The notes below the pieces were generated by a model. The model was not told the DNA's origin, did not search any database, and saw only the letters and a list, made by a program, of their open reading frames with translations. From Candidatus Poribacteria bacterium WGA-3G (GTDB lineage: Bacteria; Poribacteria; WGA-4E; WGA-3G), in contig ASZN01000039.1 in assembly GCA_000406005.1 (NCBI GenBank), forward strand, positions 1-51,737: 51,737 bases of DNA, given 5' to 3'. Made by a program: the position numbers and the translations under genes. Each line of letters starts with the position of its first letter. Positions within the stretch are counted from its first letter, which is position 1. Of this stretch, positions 41,901 to 48,607 are shown in pieces.

Positions 41901-42003
41901 CGAGTGCGTGAACGCTCTTTTGGTACTTTCGGACCAAAGCACTGAATGCCGCTTCATCGCCTGACAAAATTCTGTGAATCAGTTGAACATCGTTTTCCAC
42001 CAT
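38995..42003 (-). CDS. ECF sigma factor fused to transmembrane helix and BNR-type beta-propeller
   Basis: This 1002-aa protein has three parts. Residues ~10-185 form a complete ECF sigma factor: region 2 (DEAAFSALVRKYQKSVHALA, then DFHIAEEIAQDAFIQAYKNL) and region 4 (LPESERTVVTLHYLGEMTTK, then EIGNFLGVSVNTIKSRLRRA). A single hydrophobic helix follows at ~221-243 (LPWVAFGTAAIFIILMLGVG). The remaining ~750 residues hold repeated S-x-D-x-G-x-x-W motifs (STNKGETWTSL, SEDRGKQWTLL, STDGGKTWSGA, STDAGKSWQPF, STDGGMSWQTL, SLDAGNTWKDL) of a sialidase/BNR or Ycf48-like propeller. With the sigma part inside, the propeller would be outside. ATG 42003 follows GGGAGCTCTG. Confidence 0.92.
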   Translation of the reverse strand: MVENDVQLIHRILSGDEAAFSALVRKYQKSVHALAWRKIGDFHIAEEIAQDAFIQAYKNLATLRNPNQFAGWLYVIASNLCKRWHQSNKPAMQSLQATSVAEVEGSSYKRYVSEQRETEAMEHHREIVKELLETLPESERTVVTLHYLGEMTTKEIGNFLGVSVNTIKSRLRRARERLQAEEHLIRETLGNVQMPTNFIERIMQQVADIKPAPPQVGKPVLPWVAFGTAAIFIILMLGVGAQHLLRFQKPYNLNAQSETTVEIIDAPVVIDTHAEPDLRNQTGRFDVTGRNSGVGGQISKPVVPVPTVQVDKEVPPTLKQQWRQANAPGFGPVLGLFVSSEGDTYAASHLGVYRLTPDASAWAFISPASAINFPATSGGTMIPMTEDSNTLYLASVDEVFMSTNKGETWTSLGTRPKGAAVGLAITDEAFYLAFRENGIFRSEDRGKQWTLLNDEGTAVRIYALATLENTVFVGTDQGLYRIKPRHGLEKLPLNTTNVIHSLAVSENNLYVGTGPDVLNSSRMKLFAQEAQEAIDKKQNMWEIFHSADLGNSWDDITPPTESPLIKLSPGVKVLTAGKTLLAIGYIGFHIRSTDGGKTWSGADQKPSSVAMMNSFLLSVFPAVGVDENTVFTAGIFGLNRSTDAGKSWQPFMTGMIATRISNLIAFKNTLYGNTGTNIAKSTDGGMSWQTLHFNPDALTSTWKKQLMNAGGLLLLPRLTVSDGVLYGITSVSGVKDTAVIFHLSASGTDLVLVQGTPTFSENLSIEMPKTELQEGSEENIVDNAANDQEKTGELTESTRQNISVPQAFSVSGDAFYAEYQGRLLRCRRGEPEWFDTGLVDIDAPAKDDGTDAFSLAVSGETVYVGKRDGHLCRSLDAGNTWKDLTATMPLQFEHFNEIVFAGSTVYVATDAGVLTSADGENWRTLTDKARNRTIVDRIAVIGTAVYGAGTTGVYQLDARGKWEQILPGVPNRVISVTINSDRLYIATKRSGMFQASLSKEND

Positions 42004-42053
42004 CAGAGCTCCCTATGATTAACACAAGTTGCCGTCTTTTGTGTCGTATCAGT

Positions 42054-42160
42054 TTTTGTCGCGTAGACTGTTAATCTGTGCTTCTGCGTCTGCAAACGAA
42101 CAGTGGAGAGCACAAAACGCAGACTTCATGGTTAAAGTCTTGTCTTTGGCAACTTGGGTG
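42054..42160. repeat. dispersed palindrome GTAGACTGTTAATCTGTGC
   Basis: The segment near 42061-42081 (GTAGACTGTTAATCTGTGC) matches the reverse complement of the core of the element at 43269-43389 (CACAGACTAACAGTCTATGC). A second related half (GCAGACTTCATGGTTAAAGTC) is at about 42119-42139. The rest of the 350-bp gap to 42350 shows nothing recognisable. Confidence 0.55.
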
Positions 42161-42350
42161 ATTTAATAATTAATGATACAATTTTGAGGGGCAAAGGGTG
42201 CATAAGCGAAAAAAAAATCTGACCCCGTAGGATTTGGGTTAATTCTGCTAAGGTAAGTCTTACAGAAATGGATACCTTGGAAGTGCGCTCTAAATGTCCA
42301 GATAATTCGATATATATTTCATCATGTCCGTCCTGTAAGGAACCACAAGT

Positions 42351-43223
42351 TTAATTTCCGGACTGTTTCAGTTGTCCCCACGTCACTGTGAGTTTACCTT
42401 CGGGTTGGACCGACAAGCCGCCGTGGTTTGGGATATCTTCGCCGGTGATTCTGAGGTTGTCAAATCGAGCGGTATAGCCAGCGAGGCCGAAGCCGATACT
42501 GCCGACATTAAGGCCTTCCTCCAAGAAGCCTTCCTCCAAGAAGGCGAAGTTGTCGAAGAGACAGGTGAAAGATAGTACGTTCTCTCCATTGACTGAGAGT
42601 GTAAACCGTTCTTGATCTACGCGCAGTTTCATACGACTCCACTCCCTTGTTTTGAGAAAGGGGTGCGGGAAAACCGTTGTGCAATTCATACTTGCGCCCT
42701 CTTTCAAAATCTCTTCTTGGATATCTTCTCTCGCGGGTCCCTTGAACACTTCATTTAATTTGTCAGGCTCCATATTGACCAGTTTATCTATTCTGGCAAA
42801 GAAGAGGGGGAGTCCGGCTATCCGTCCGGTAGGCAAATTCAAAACGACACCTGAGACTATCGGTGATGGTGCGTTCCAGAAAACATTGCCGATTGCGAAA
42901 ACAACCGCATACGTCTGATTGACTCGTGCAGCGAGCACAATGTGCCCACGTCCATGTTTGGCAAGTGGCATGACATCTAACGCGACTTCGTAATCGTGCA
43001 CGGCTGCGTTTTTTATAACCAGCATTCTGATGGCGTTATCCTTGCTTTCTGCGTGGAGTTCGCCATTGATGCTACGCCATTCGCCAGCAGGCGCATTCCG
43101 CTCGTTAATTTCTTTCCAGTCTTTTAGGTCGAAGTTATCGAATGTTTCCAAGAACGTTCCAGCGGAAACAGGTAACGTCTGGAACAGGAGAATACCTCCA
43201 ATAATCAAAATAGCAAATTTCAT
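42351..43223 (-). CDS. secreted DUF1080-like (concanavalin-A-like) protein
   Basis: This 290-aa protein has a signal peptide (ILIIGGILLFQTLPVSA) and a jelly-roll-like domain: GTFLETFDNFDLKDWKEINE, ELHAESKDNAI, YEVALDVMPLAKHGRGHIVL and RMKLRVDQERFTLSVNGE. It is paralogous to the protein at 45608. This fold in DUF1080/3-keto-disaccharide hydrolases binds or cleaves glycans; no catalytic residues can be assigned here. A small tandem duplication encodes FLEEGFLEEG. It ends with the tail KLTVTWGQLKQSGN, shared with otherwise unrelated neighbours. Confidence 0.82.
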   Translation of the reverse strand: MKFAILIIGGILLFQTLPVSAGTFLETFDNFDLKDWKEINERNAPAGEWRSINGELHAESKDNAIRMLVIKNAAVHDYEVALDVMPLAKHGRGHIVLAARVNQTYAVVFAIGNVFWNAPSPIVSGVVLNLPTGRIAGLPLFFARIDKLVNMEPDKLNEVFKGPAREDIQEEILKEGASMNCTTVFPHPFLKTREWSRMKLRVDQERFTLSVNGENVLSFTCLFDNFAFLEEGFLEEGLNVGSIGFGLAGYTARFDNLRITGEDIPNHGGLSVQPEGKLTVTWGQLKQSGN

Positions 43224-43268
43224 TGTGTGCTCCTTAACAGTTTAAAATACGAGAGATACATGGAAGTT

Positions 43269-43389
43269 ATACCATTTCTAAACAGTGTTGTCGCATTACC
43301 GCATGTTATGAAATACGGGGGCATACCATACCGGAACACAGACTAACAGTCTATGCTACATAAGAGGGAAATAAAATCAGAAATGGTAT
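43269..43389. mobile_element. MITE-like element with 11-bp inverted ends
   Basis: ATACCATTTCT (43269-43279) and AGAAATGGTAT (43379-43389) bound a 121-bp non-coding segment with an internal palindrome ACACAGACTAACAGTCTATG. Size and layout match the 122-bp element at 17744, although the ends differ. A partial relative is at the window start. No target duplication is clear. Confidence 0.65.
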
Positions 43390-43417
43390 TACAACAAATT
43401 TCTCCGATATATGGCAG

Positions 43418-44464
43418 CTACTTGGCGGCATTTTCTGATTGTTTGAGTTTGCCCCAGAATGTTATCTGTTTCTCTGCACTCGGGGATACTGAGAGAAATT
43501 CTTCTGGCACCCAATCAAGATGACCAGGCACTAATTCTCTTGGTGTTTCAATGGGGTCTCCACCGCCAACGTCATCTGTATTGGCAATACAGATGACCGA
43601 GTTCGCGAAAATCTCAGCTGCTGGAACCAGAGCCCCTTGGAGCAATCTTCTTTTTAATTCTTCTGACGTTTCAGTCAAAATATAGGCAATTCGTTTTCCA
43701 CTCGGCGACCACTTCGGTGAAGTGATTAATGTCAGCCCTTTATACAACCGTGTGAGTTGACGCATATTTTTGCCATTTATATTAATACTGAAAAGCGCAA
43801 TACCTCCTACAGCATCCCCAGGTGGAATATAAGCGATCTCTTTACCATCCGGCGACCATGTGCATACACCGGAAGATGTATTTGTGAGCCGCCGCAATCT
43901 TTTGCCCTCAGCACTCATGACGTAAATAAAGGATCCTATTCCTGCATCTTTTCTGGACGCACTAAAAGCAATCGATTCGCTATCAGGAGACCAAGCCGGT
44001 CTTTGACAGCCGCCTTGGTTCGTGAGTCGCATCACATTTTCACCATTGGCATCGATTCTGTAGATGTCCATCTCTCCGTCGCGTTCCGAGATGAATGCGA
44101 TCCATTTCCCATTCGGAGACCACGCAGGCCATATATCTCTACTCTGGTGGAACGTCAACTGACGTTCTACATTTGTTCTGACATCCATCACATAAATATC
44201 AGGGTCCCCATCCTGATTAGAACCATGGGTAATCGAGTGTCCATTAGGGGACCAGCTGAAGCTGCTGCCTATACGTCCGGGACCTACCATCAATCTTGGA
44301 AGTAGTTCTCCTTGGGTATCTATGAAATGGATGGAACGCTCTCCGTTCGTTTTGGGAACAAAAGAAATGATCTCAGCCTCTGCCGTCCACCCATTGCTGA
44401 TGAATAGGCTAATGCTTAGCAATAATGCTGTTCCTAATATCACGTAAGTTTGTGTGCGTTTCAT
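43418..44464 (-). CDS. secreted TolB-like PD40 beta-propeller protein
   Basis: This 348-aa protein starts at ATG 44464 (MKRTQTYV) with AGGAGGAAT upstream. After the signal peptide (LGTALLLSISLFISNGWTA) there are about six PD40 blades: SFSWSPNGHSITHGS, WPAWSPNGKWIAFISE, RPAWSPDSESIAFSAS, VCTWSPDGKEIAYI and PKWSPSGKRIAYIL. PD40 propellers such as TolB are periplasmic scaffolds. No pal/tol genes are here, so a TolB role in envelope integrity is not implied. The C-terminus carries the KQITFWGKLK tail also seen on the jelly-roll proteins. Confidence 0.88.
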   Translation of the reverse strand: MKRTQTYVILGTALLLSISLFISNGWTAEAEIISFVPKTNGERSIHFIDTQGELLPRLMVGPGRIGSSFSWSPNGHSITHGSNQDGDPDIYVMDVRTNVERQLTFHQSRDIWPAWSPNGKWIAFISERDGEMDIYRIDANGENVMRLTNQGGCQRPAWSPDSESIAFSASRKDAGIGSFIYVMSAEGKRLRRLTNTSSGVCTWSPDGKEIAYIPPGDAVGGIALFSININGKNMRQLTRLYKGLTLITSPKWSPSGKRIAYILTETSEELKRRLLQGALVPAAEIFANSVICIANTDDVGGGDPIETPRELVPGHLDWVPEEFLSVSPSAEKQITFWGKLKQSENAAK

Positions 44465-44524
44465 ATTTGTTATTCCTCCTTTTTCAGGCACGGTTCCCTT
44501 TGGGACAAAAGCCTCTGTATAAGT

Positions 44525-45607
44525 TCAAAACGATTTCGACTTTATTTCACCCCATGTCGTGGTTATCTTATCTTCGGTGTCAAAACCCCCTCGCTTTAGC
44601 TGGGGGATGTAGACACCGCCTATTGTTGTGTCAAAAAAAGATTTGAAATTTTGACTAAAATGTTGTATAATATTAATATCTACGGGTTAGGATACGCGAC
44701 TTTCAGTTTAACTCTGATTGATCCTAACCACCCCTTCGCGGGGGTTGCGTAGACGTAGAACCGAAGCTACAAAAAACGAGCGAAAAGTCCCTTCACTATG
44801 CAACGTCGTCCGTAAGTTGGCGACCCGATTGTATATCGTGGACGAAATAGTTGAAGTTCTGACGTAGGAGATACCTACCAGAAGTATCGGTCGCTTCCAA
44901 TAAGTTTCAGGAAGTTTCCGTAGTGTGCTAAATGGTCACGCTTCCATTGAAGAGTGTTGACCGGATGACCCGCACCTTGTTTTCGCAAACATGTTGCCTT
45001 AGATTAGACCTAAGGAATCTACCTATAAGGTAGTCAGATGGCCCCATACCGTTAGACCTCATGTGGAAGTGACGGTAAAGGTTGAGAAACTCGCTTGGGA
45101 GTTCTTTCAAAGAATCCCCCAAGCTTCAGCTGGGGGAGCGGTCAAAGAGGTGTTCCTTGGATTGACGGCAAGTGGACCACTGGTAGCGGCACCGTTCATG
45201 CCGATGAAGCCATTGATGTTTGTGCGATAGATGTCAGCAGTTCTTTCCCACCAGGACATGAAAACAATTGTGTGTCCATCAGGTGACCAGACCGGCGATC
45301 CCTCACCGTTGAGATGGCGGGTGATCCGTCTGAGATCTGTCCCGTCAATGTTTAGTATGCCGATGTCATAGCCTCCGAAAAAGACTGCGCTAAAGGCGAT
45401 CTGTTTTCCATCTGGAGACCACGCGGGCGTATATGCTTGGTTGAGTTGGTTTTTGAGCCTACTTACATTTCCGCCATCCGCATCCATGATATAAATGCCA
45501 GCCGGGTCCTTGAAAGAACGAAAAGCGATGGATTGGCCATCAGGGGACCAAACCGGTTTCTCTTCTCCACCAGAGAAAGTTTCAAGACTTACGTATTCAG
45601 CGTGTGT
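44525..45607 (-). pseudogene. broken PD40 propeller gene interrupted by an IS200/IS605-type element
   Basis: Three PD40 blades are readable (KPVWSPDGQSIAFRS, TPAWSPDGKQIAFSA, SPVWSPDGHTIVFMS) from about 45600 down to 45146. A signal-peptide start is missing: the frame begins immediately after the stop of the DUF1080-like gene with no start codon before MDADGG. The 3' end is separated by the element at 44579-45140 and resumes at about 44578-44525 with DKITTTWGEIKSKSF and a stop. Joining the flanks at the shared TTGAC leaves the two parts one base out of frame, so the exact boundary or a small indel is uncertain. Paralogous to the gene at 43418. Confidence 0.8.
44579..45140 (-). mobile_element. 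transposase-less IS200/IS605-type element
   Basis: A 562-bp insertion has similar imperfect hairpins at both ends in the same orientation: CCCCCTCGCTTTAGCTGGGGG-type at 44586-44606 and CCCCCAAGCTTCAGCTGGGGG-type at 45116-45136. TTGAC (minus strand) borders the element on both sides, consistent with IS200/IS605 target specificity. There is no inverted-repeat or target duplication of the DDE kind. No tnpA or tnpB frame is visible. The interior has further pairing (GGTTAGGAT/ATCCTAACC and CCCCTTCGCGGGG) and could encode a structured RNA. Confidence 0.75.
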
Positions 45608-46354
45608 CTAAAATTTCTTCAAGTTTCCCCATGTTGTCGCGAGTTTTGCTTGTGGTGTTACAGGGAAATCACCGCTGTTTGGAACGCTATCGCCGGTGAC
45701 AGTGATGTTGTCAAAGACTGCCGTATAGTTCCAGAGTCCAAAACCGACGCCTCCGGTCTGAAAGTCCGGGAAGTCAGCAAAGACATCAATCTGCCTGAAG
45801 ATTTGCAGTTTCGTCGGTGCCATGACCTGCTCACCATTAATCGAGAAGGTAAAGATATCGCCTTCAACGCTTAGTTTCAGATGGGACCATCTGTTTAATC
45901 TTAAAAGTGGGTACGGTTCCACGATAAGGGTGGCAAGTGCTGGCCGGTGCAAACCGGTAGCGTAACACCCTATTCGTTCCTCTTGAAATGGGGGATCATC
46001 ACCCCTTATAATCACAGGATCAAAAATACTGCAGTAAACCAGCCAATTTCCGTCAACCCGTACAGCGATTGAGATGCCGCCAATACCGTGCTTTTTCAGG
46101 GGTTTGACATCAAGTTCCATAGTGTAGTTTTCCCACGTGTCATCCCCGGTTGTCAGTAAATGCGTATATGCCTCACGACTGTCTGCGTGCAGTTCGTCAT
46201 CAACAATCTCCCAGACAGCGGGTCCCTTATCCGTCCAAATTTGCTGCCATCCGTCCAAATCTTTGCCATCAAAGGTTTCTAAAAACGTGCCTGCTAAAAC
46301 AGGTAAAGTTAATAGAAACAGGACTGTTACAATGCTTAGAAATTTCATCAGCAT
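45608..46354 (-). CDS. secreted DUF1080-like (concanavalin-A-like) protein
   Basis: This 248-aa protein starts at ATG 46354 (MLMKFLSIV), with GAGGAG just upstream; extension to 46405 is unsupported. The signal peptide (VTVLFLLTLPVLA) is followed by GTFLETFDGKDLDGWQQIW, then ELHADSREAYTHLL, YTMELDVKPLKKHGIGGISI and LKLSVEGDIFTFSINGE, parallel to the protein at 42351. It ends TPQAKLATTWGNLKKF. The stop is directly followed, in the same frame, by the remnant PD40 gene, so read-through would create a fusion. Confidence 0.82.
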   Translation of the reverse strand: MLMKFLSIVTVLFLLTLPVLAGTFLETFDGKDLDGWQQIWTDKGPAVWEIVDDELHADSREAYTHLLTTGDDTWENYTMELDVKPLKKHGIGGISIAVRVDGNWLVYCSIFDPVIIRGDDPPFQEERIGCYATGLHRPALATLIVEPYPLLRLNRWSHLKLSVEGDIFTFSINGEQVMAPTKLQIFRQIDVFADFPDFQTGGVGFGLWNYTAVFDNITVTGDSVPNSGDFPVTPQAKLATTWGNLKKF

Positions 46355-46414
46355 TTGTCTCCTCAGTTTTATTTTATAGTAGATCCCGTAATTACTTTTA
46401 CACACAAGGGAACC

Positions 46415-46441
46415 GTAGGGGTTGGGTTACCCAACCCCTAC
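46415..46441. repeat. perfect 12-bp-arm palindrome
   Basis: GTAGGGGTTGGG (46415-46426), TTA, CCCAACCCCTAC (46430-46441). The arms are identical to those of the element inside the Met8-like gene at 23352-23420. Confidence 0.9.
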
Positions 46442-46521
46442 AAGCGTGTCATGTAGATCCCTATCACGCGGTGTAAACATATTTTTCGATTCTACTATAA
46501 CATTCATAGGATAAATCGAAC

Positions 46522-48585
46522 CTAAAACGCATTCGCCACAATAACTAAATCTTGTATATTGACAACACCATCACCGTTGAGATCGGGTGCCGCTTCTCCA
46601 AAGGCGTTTGCCACAGCAACTAAATCCAGAATGTTCACCGTCCCATCAGCATTGACATCCGCAGTAGGAGGCGTTTCCGCCTTCAAATAAATCTCGCCAT
46701 CCAAATCCGCCAACGTATGCCGGCGTTTATTTTTTACACGGCTGTTCCAGCCAGAGACCTCCTGCGGAAGTTCGATCTCCTGTTCCTTGCCGGACCGATT
46801 ATACACCGCCCAGCCGTTAGTGAACTCTCGGATAAACAACCCATCGCGATTCTCATAGAGCTGCGCTTTGGTTTCGTCGCCTCCGATTGGTTGACCCAAA
46901 GGGGCATCATAGAAGCGGTACCAGTAAAAATCATCATAATGGAGCATATAAACCGATGCGTTGGAATGTGTGAGTGCCATTGTCGTGAAAAATCTGACGA
47001 TTTGCTTTACTTCAGGACCGTCAATCGCTTTGACATATGACACCTCACCCTCTAAAAGATTTAATGTCGGTTTCCTCAGCTTCGTTTCATTCCACAAAAG
47101 TGCCTCTTCTATGTCATGGATCCCCGCAAAGGTATAGCCGTCAGGGCCATCCGGACTAGTTTCCAAAAAATCGCGTCCTGATTCCATGTAGACACCATTG
47201 ACATAGGGTGCCCAGCGGGGCTGCAATTTACGGCGGTTGTTGTTAACGAGAATAAAAAAGTCATCTGGGACAACTTCGCGGATGCGTTGGAGAATTGTGT
47301 CCTTCGCAATATATTCTTCTTCTGCGGTGTAGATTCCCTGTAGTCTCTTTCCTTCACCCCAATGGTCGAGCCAGATACCATCATAGAGTCCGCACTCGCT
47401 AATCGCTTTTGCTTGTTGCACAATTTGTTCTATGACAACAGGCTTCGTGAAGTCCATAAGATTATCCATTTCTTCTTCCCCGGTATACGTGCGCCAAACT
47501 GATGTTAGACGATTTCCTTCTTTATCTCGTAGCCACCCCTCCCAATCTTCACCATATCTTTCAAAAAGTCCGTTCTGAAAATCCAAACCTATAAGCAAAA
47601 TCATATTAGGGTTTAGACGCAGCACTTCGGTATGTATTTCTCTCATTTCATCTATATGTCCCACACGTGTAGATAAGTTTTTGACGACAGGCGGCAATCC
47701 CCATGCTGTTAGCCATCTTGTTGTCCATTCTCTAAGGGGAGTAAAAGGGAGAGCACCAAAAACCAAGTCAAACCTCGTGAAAATTTCCATAGTGTGTTGA
47801 CCACGCTCCGCAAGTATGTAGTCTCTCACCCCGATAGAAGGATAGGCTCTGTTTTGGATGCGTTCTGCAATGGGGGCTTTATACGGGGAGGCATCCACCA
47901 GGCACTGGCGCAATTCAGCGGGTAGATTTCCCAGTTGTGTATAGTCAATAGGATTGCCTATTAGTGTCAACCGCTCCAGTTTGGTTAGGCTTCTTATCGG
48001 GGTTATGTCTGAAATTTGATTGTAGTGCAATTGCAACTGTTCTAAATTTACCAGTCCTGTGAGGGGCATGAGGTCTGAAATCTTATTGTCGTGCAATTGT
48101 AATACTTCTAAGTTCACCAGTCCTGCGAGGGGTGTTATATCCGAAATGCGATGATTATCATACAACTTTAAGACCCGTAAATTCTTGAGCCCCGCCAGTG
48201 GTGTTATATCTGAAACTTTACTTTTAACAATAGACAAGGATTCTAAGTTCTCAAGTCCTGCAAGTGGTGTTAAATCTGAGACTTCACTTCTGTCAACAAC
48301 CAAGACTCTAAGATTCACGGCATACTCAAGTCCCTTTAAACTCCTAATACCGTGTTCTATTTCTATTAAAAAAAGATTATGTAATCCTGCCATGTCTCCA
48401 GGATGTATAGGTATCTCATCAGGGATGTCAAGTGCTTCACGGACAGCCTCTCGGAGCGCAGGATCCGGCATCCAGTCCTCGGCATCTTCTGCATAGGCAA
48501 AAGTATTATAGACGAATATGCCCACAACGGACGCGAGGAGTAACTGAAACCAAAATGATTTACGATATATTTTTTTGATTGTCAT
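46522..48585 (-). CDS. secreted leucine-rich-repeat / glycosidase-like / dockerin protein
   Basis: This ~687-aa multidomain exported protein starts at ATG 48585 (an in-frame ATG at 48618 overlaps the upstream gene end; GGAG lies between them). After the signal (FQLLLASVVGIFVYNTFAYA) come SDS22-type leucine-rich repeats at ~80-220 (VSDLTPLAGLENLESL, ISDITPLAGLVNLEVL, ISDLMPLTGLVNLEQL). The middle (~250-610) looks like a TIM-barrel glycosidase-like domain, with YDGIWLDHWGEGKRL as the likely catalytic-acid strand. The C-terminus is a two-repeat dockerin: DVNADGTVNILDLVAVANAF and DLNGDGVVNIQDLVIVANAF. Cohesin partner unknown. Confidence 0.85.
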   Translation of the reverse strand: MTIKKIYRKSFWFQLLLASVVGIFVYNTFAYAEDAEDWMPDPALREAVREALDIPDEIPIHPGDMAGLHNLFLIEIEHGIRSLKGLEYAVNLRVLVVDRSEVSDLTPLAGLENLESLSIVKSKVSDITPLAGLKNLRVLKLYDNHRISDITPLAGLVNLEVLQLHDNKISDLMPLTGLVNLEQLQLHYNQISDITPIRSLTKLERLTLIGNPIDYTQLGNLPAELRQCLVDASPYKAPIAERIQNRAYPSIGVRDYILAERGQHTMEIFTRFDLVFGALPFTPLREWTTRWLTAWGLPPVVKNLSTRVGHIDEMREIHTEVLRLNPNMILLIGLDFQNGLFERYGEDWEGWLRDKEGNRLTSVWRTYTGEEEMDNLMDFTKPVVIEQIVQQAKAISECGLYDGIWLDHWGEGKRLQGIYTAEEEYIAKDTILQRIREVVPDDFFILVNNNRRKLQPRWAPYVNGVYMESGRDFLETSPDGPDGYTFAGIHDIEEALLWNETKLRKPTLNLLEGEVSYVKAIDGPEVKQIVRFFTTMALTHSNASVYMLHYDDFYWYRFYDAPLGQPIGGDETKAQLYENRDGLFIREFTNGWAVYNRSGKEQEIELPQEVSGWNSRVKNKRRHTLADLDGEIYLKAETPPTADVNADGTVNILDLVAVANAFGEAAPDLNGDGVVNIQDLVIVANAF

Positions 48586-48607
48586 AGTATAAGATATAAT
48601 CTCCTTT

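Noticed and set aside
43418..44464. True TolB of the Tol-Pal system
   Set aside because: Only PD40 blades are present; no TolB N-terminal domain and no tolQRA/pal neighbours.
44928..45122. 64-codon frame inside the IS200/IS605-type element as a tnpA remnant
   Set aside because: It lacks the HUH motif and catalytic Tyr context and does not resemble TnpA or TnpB.
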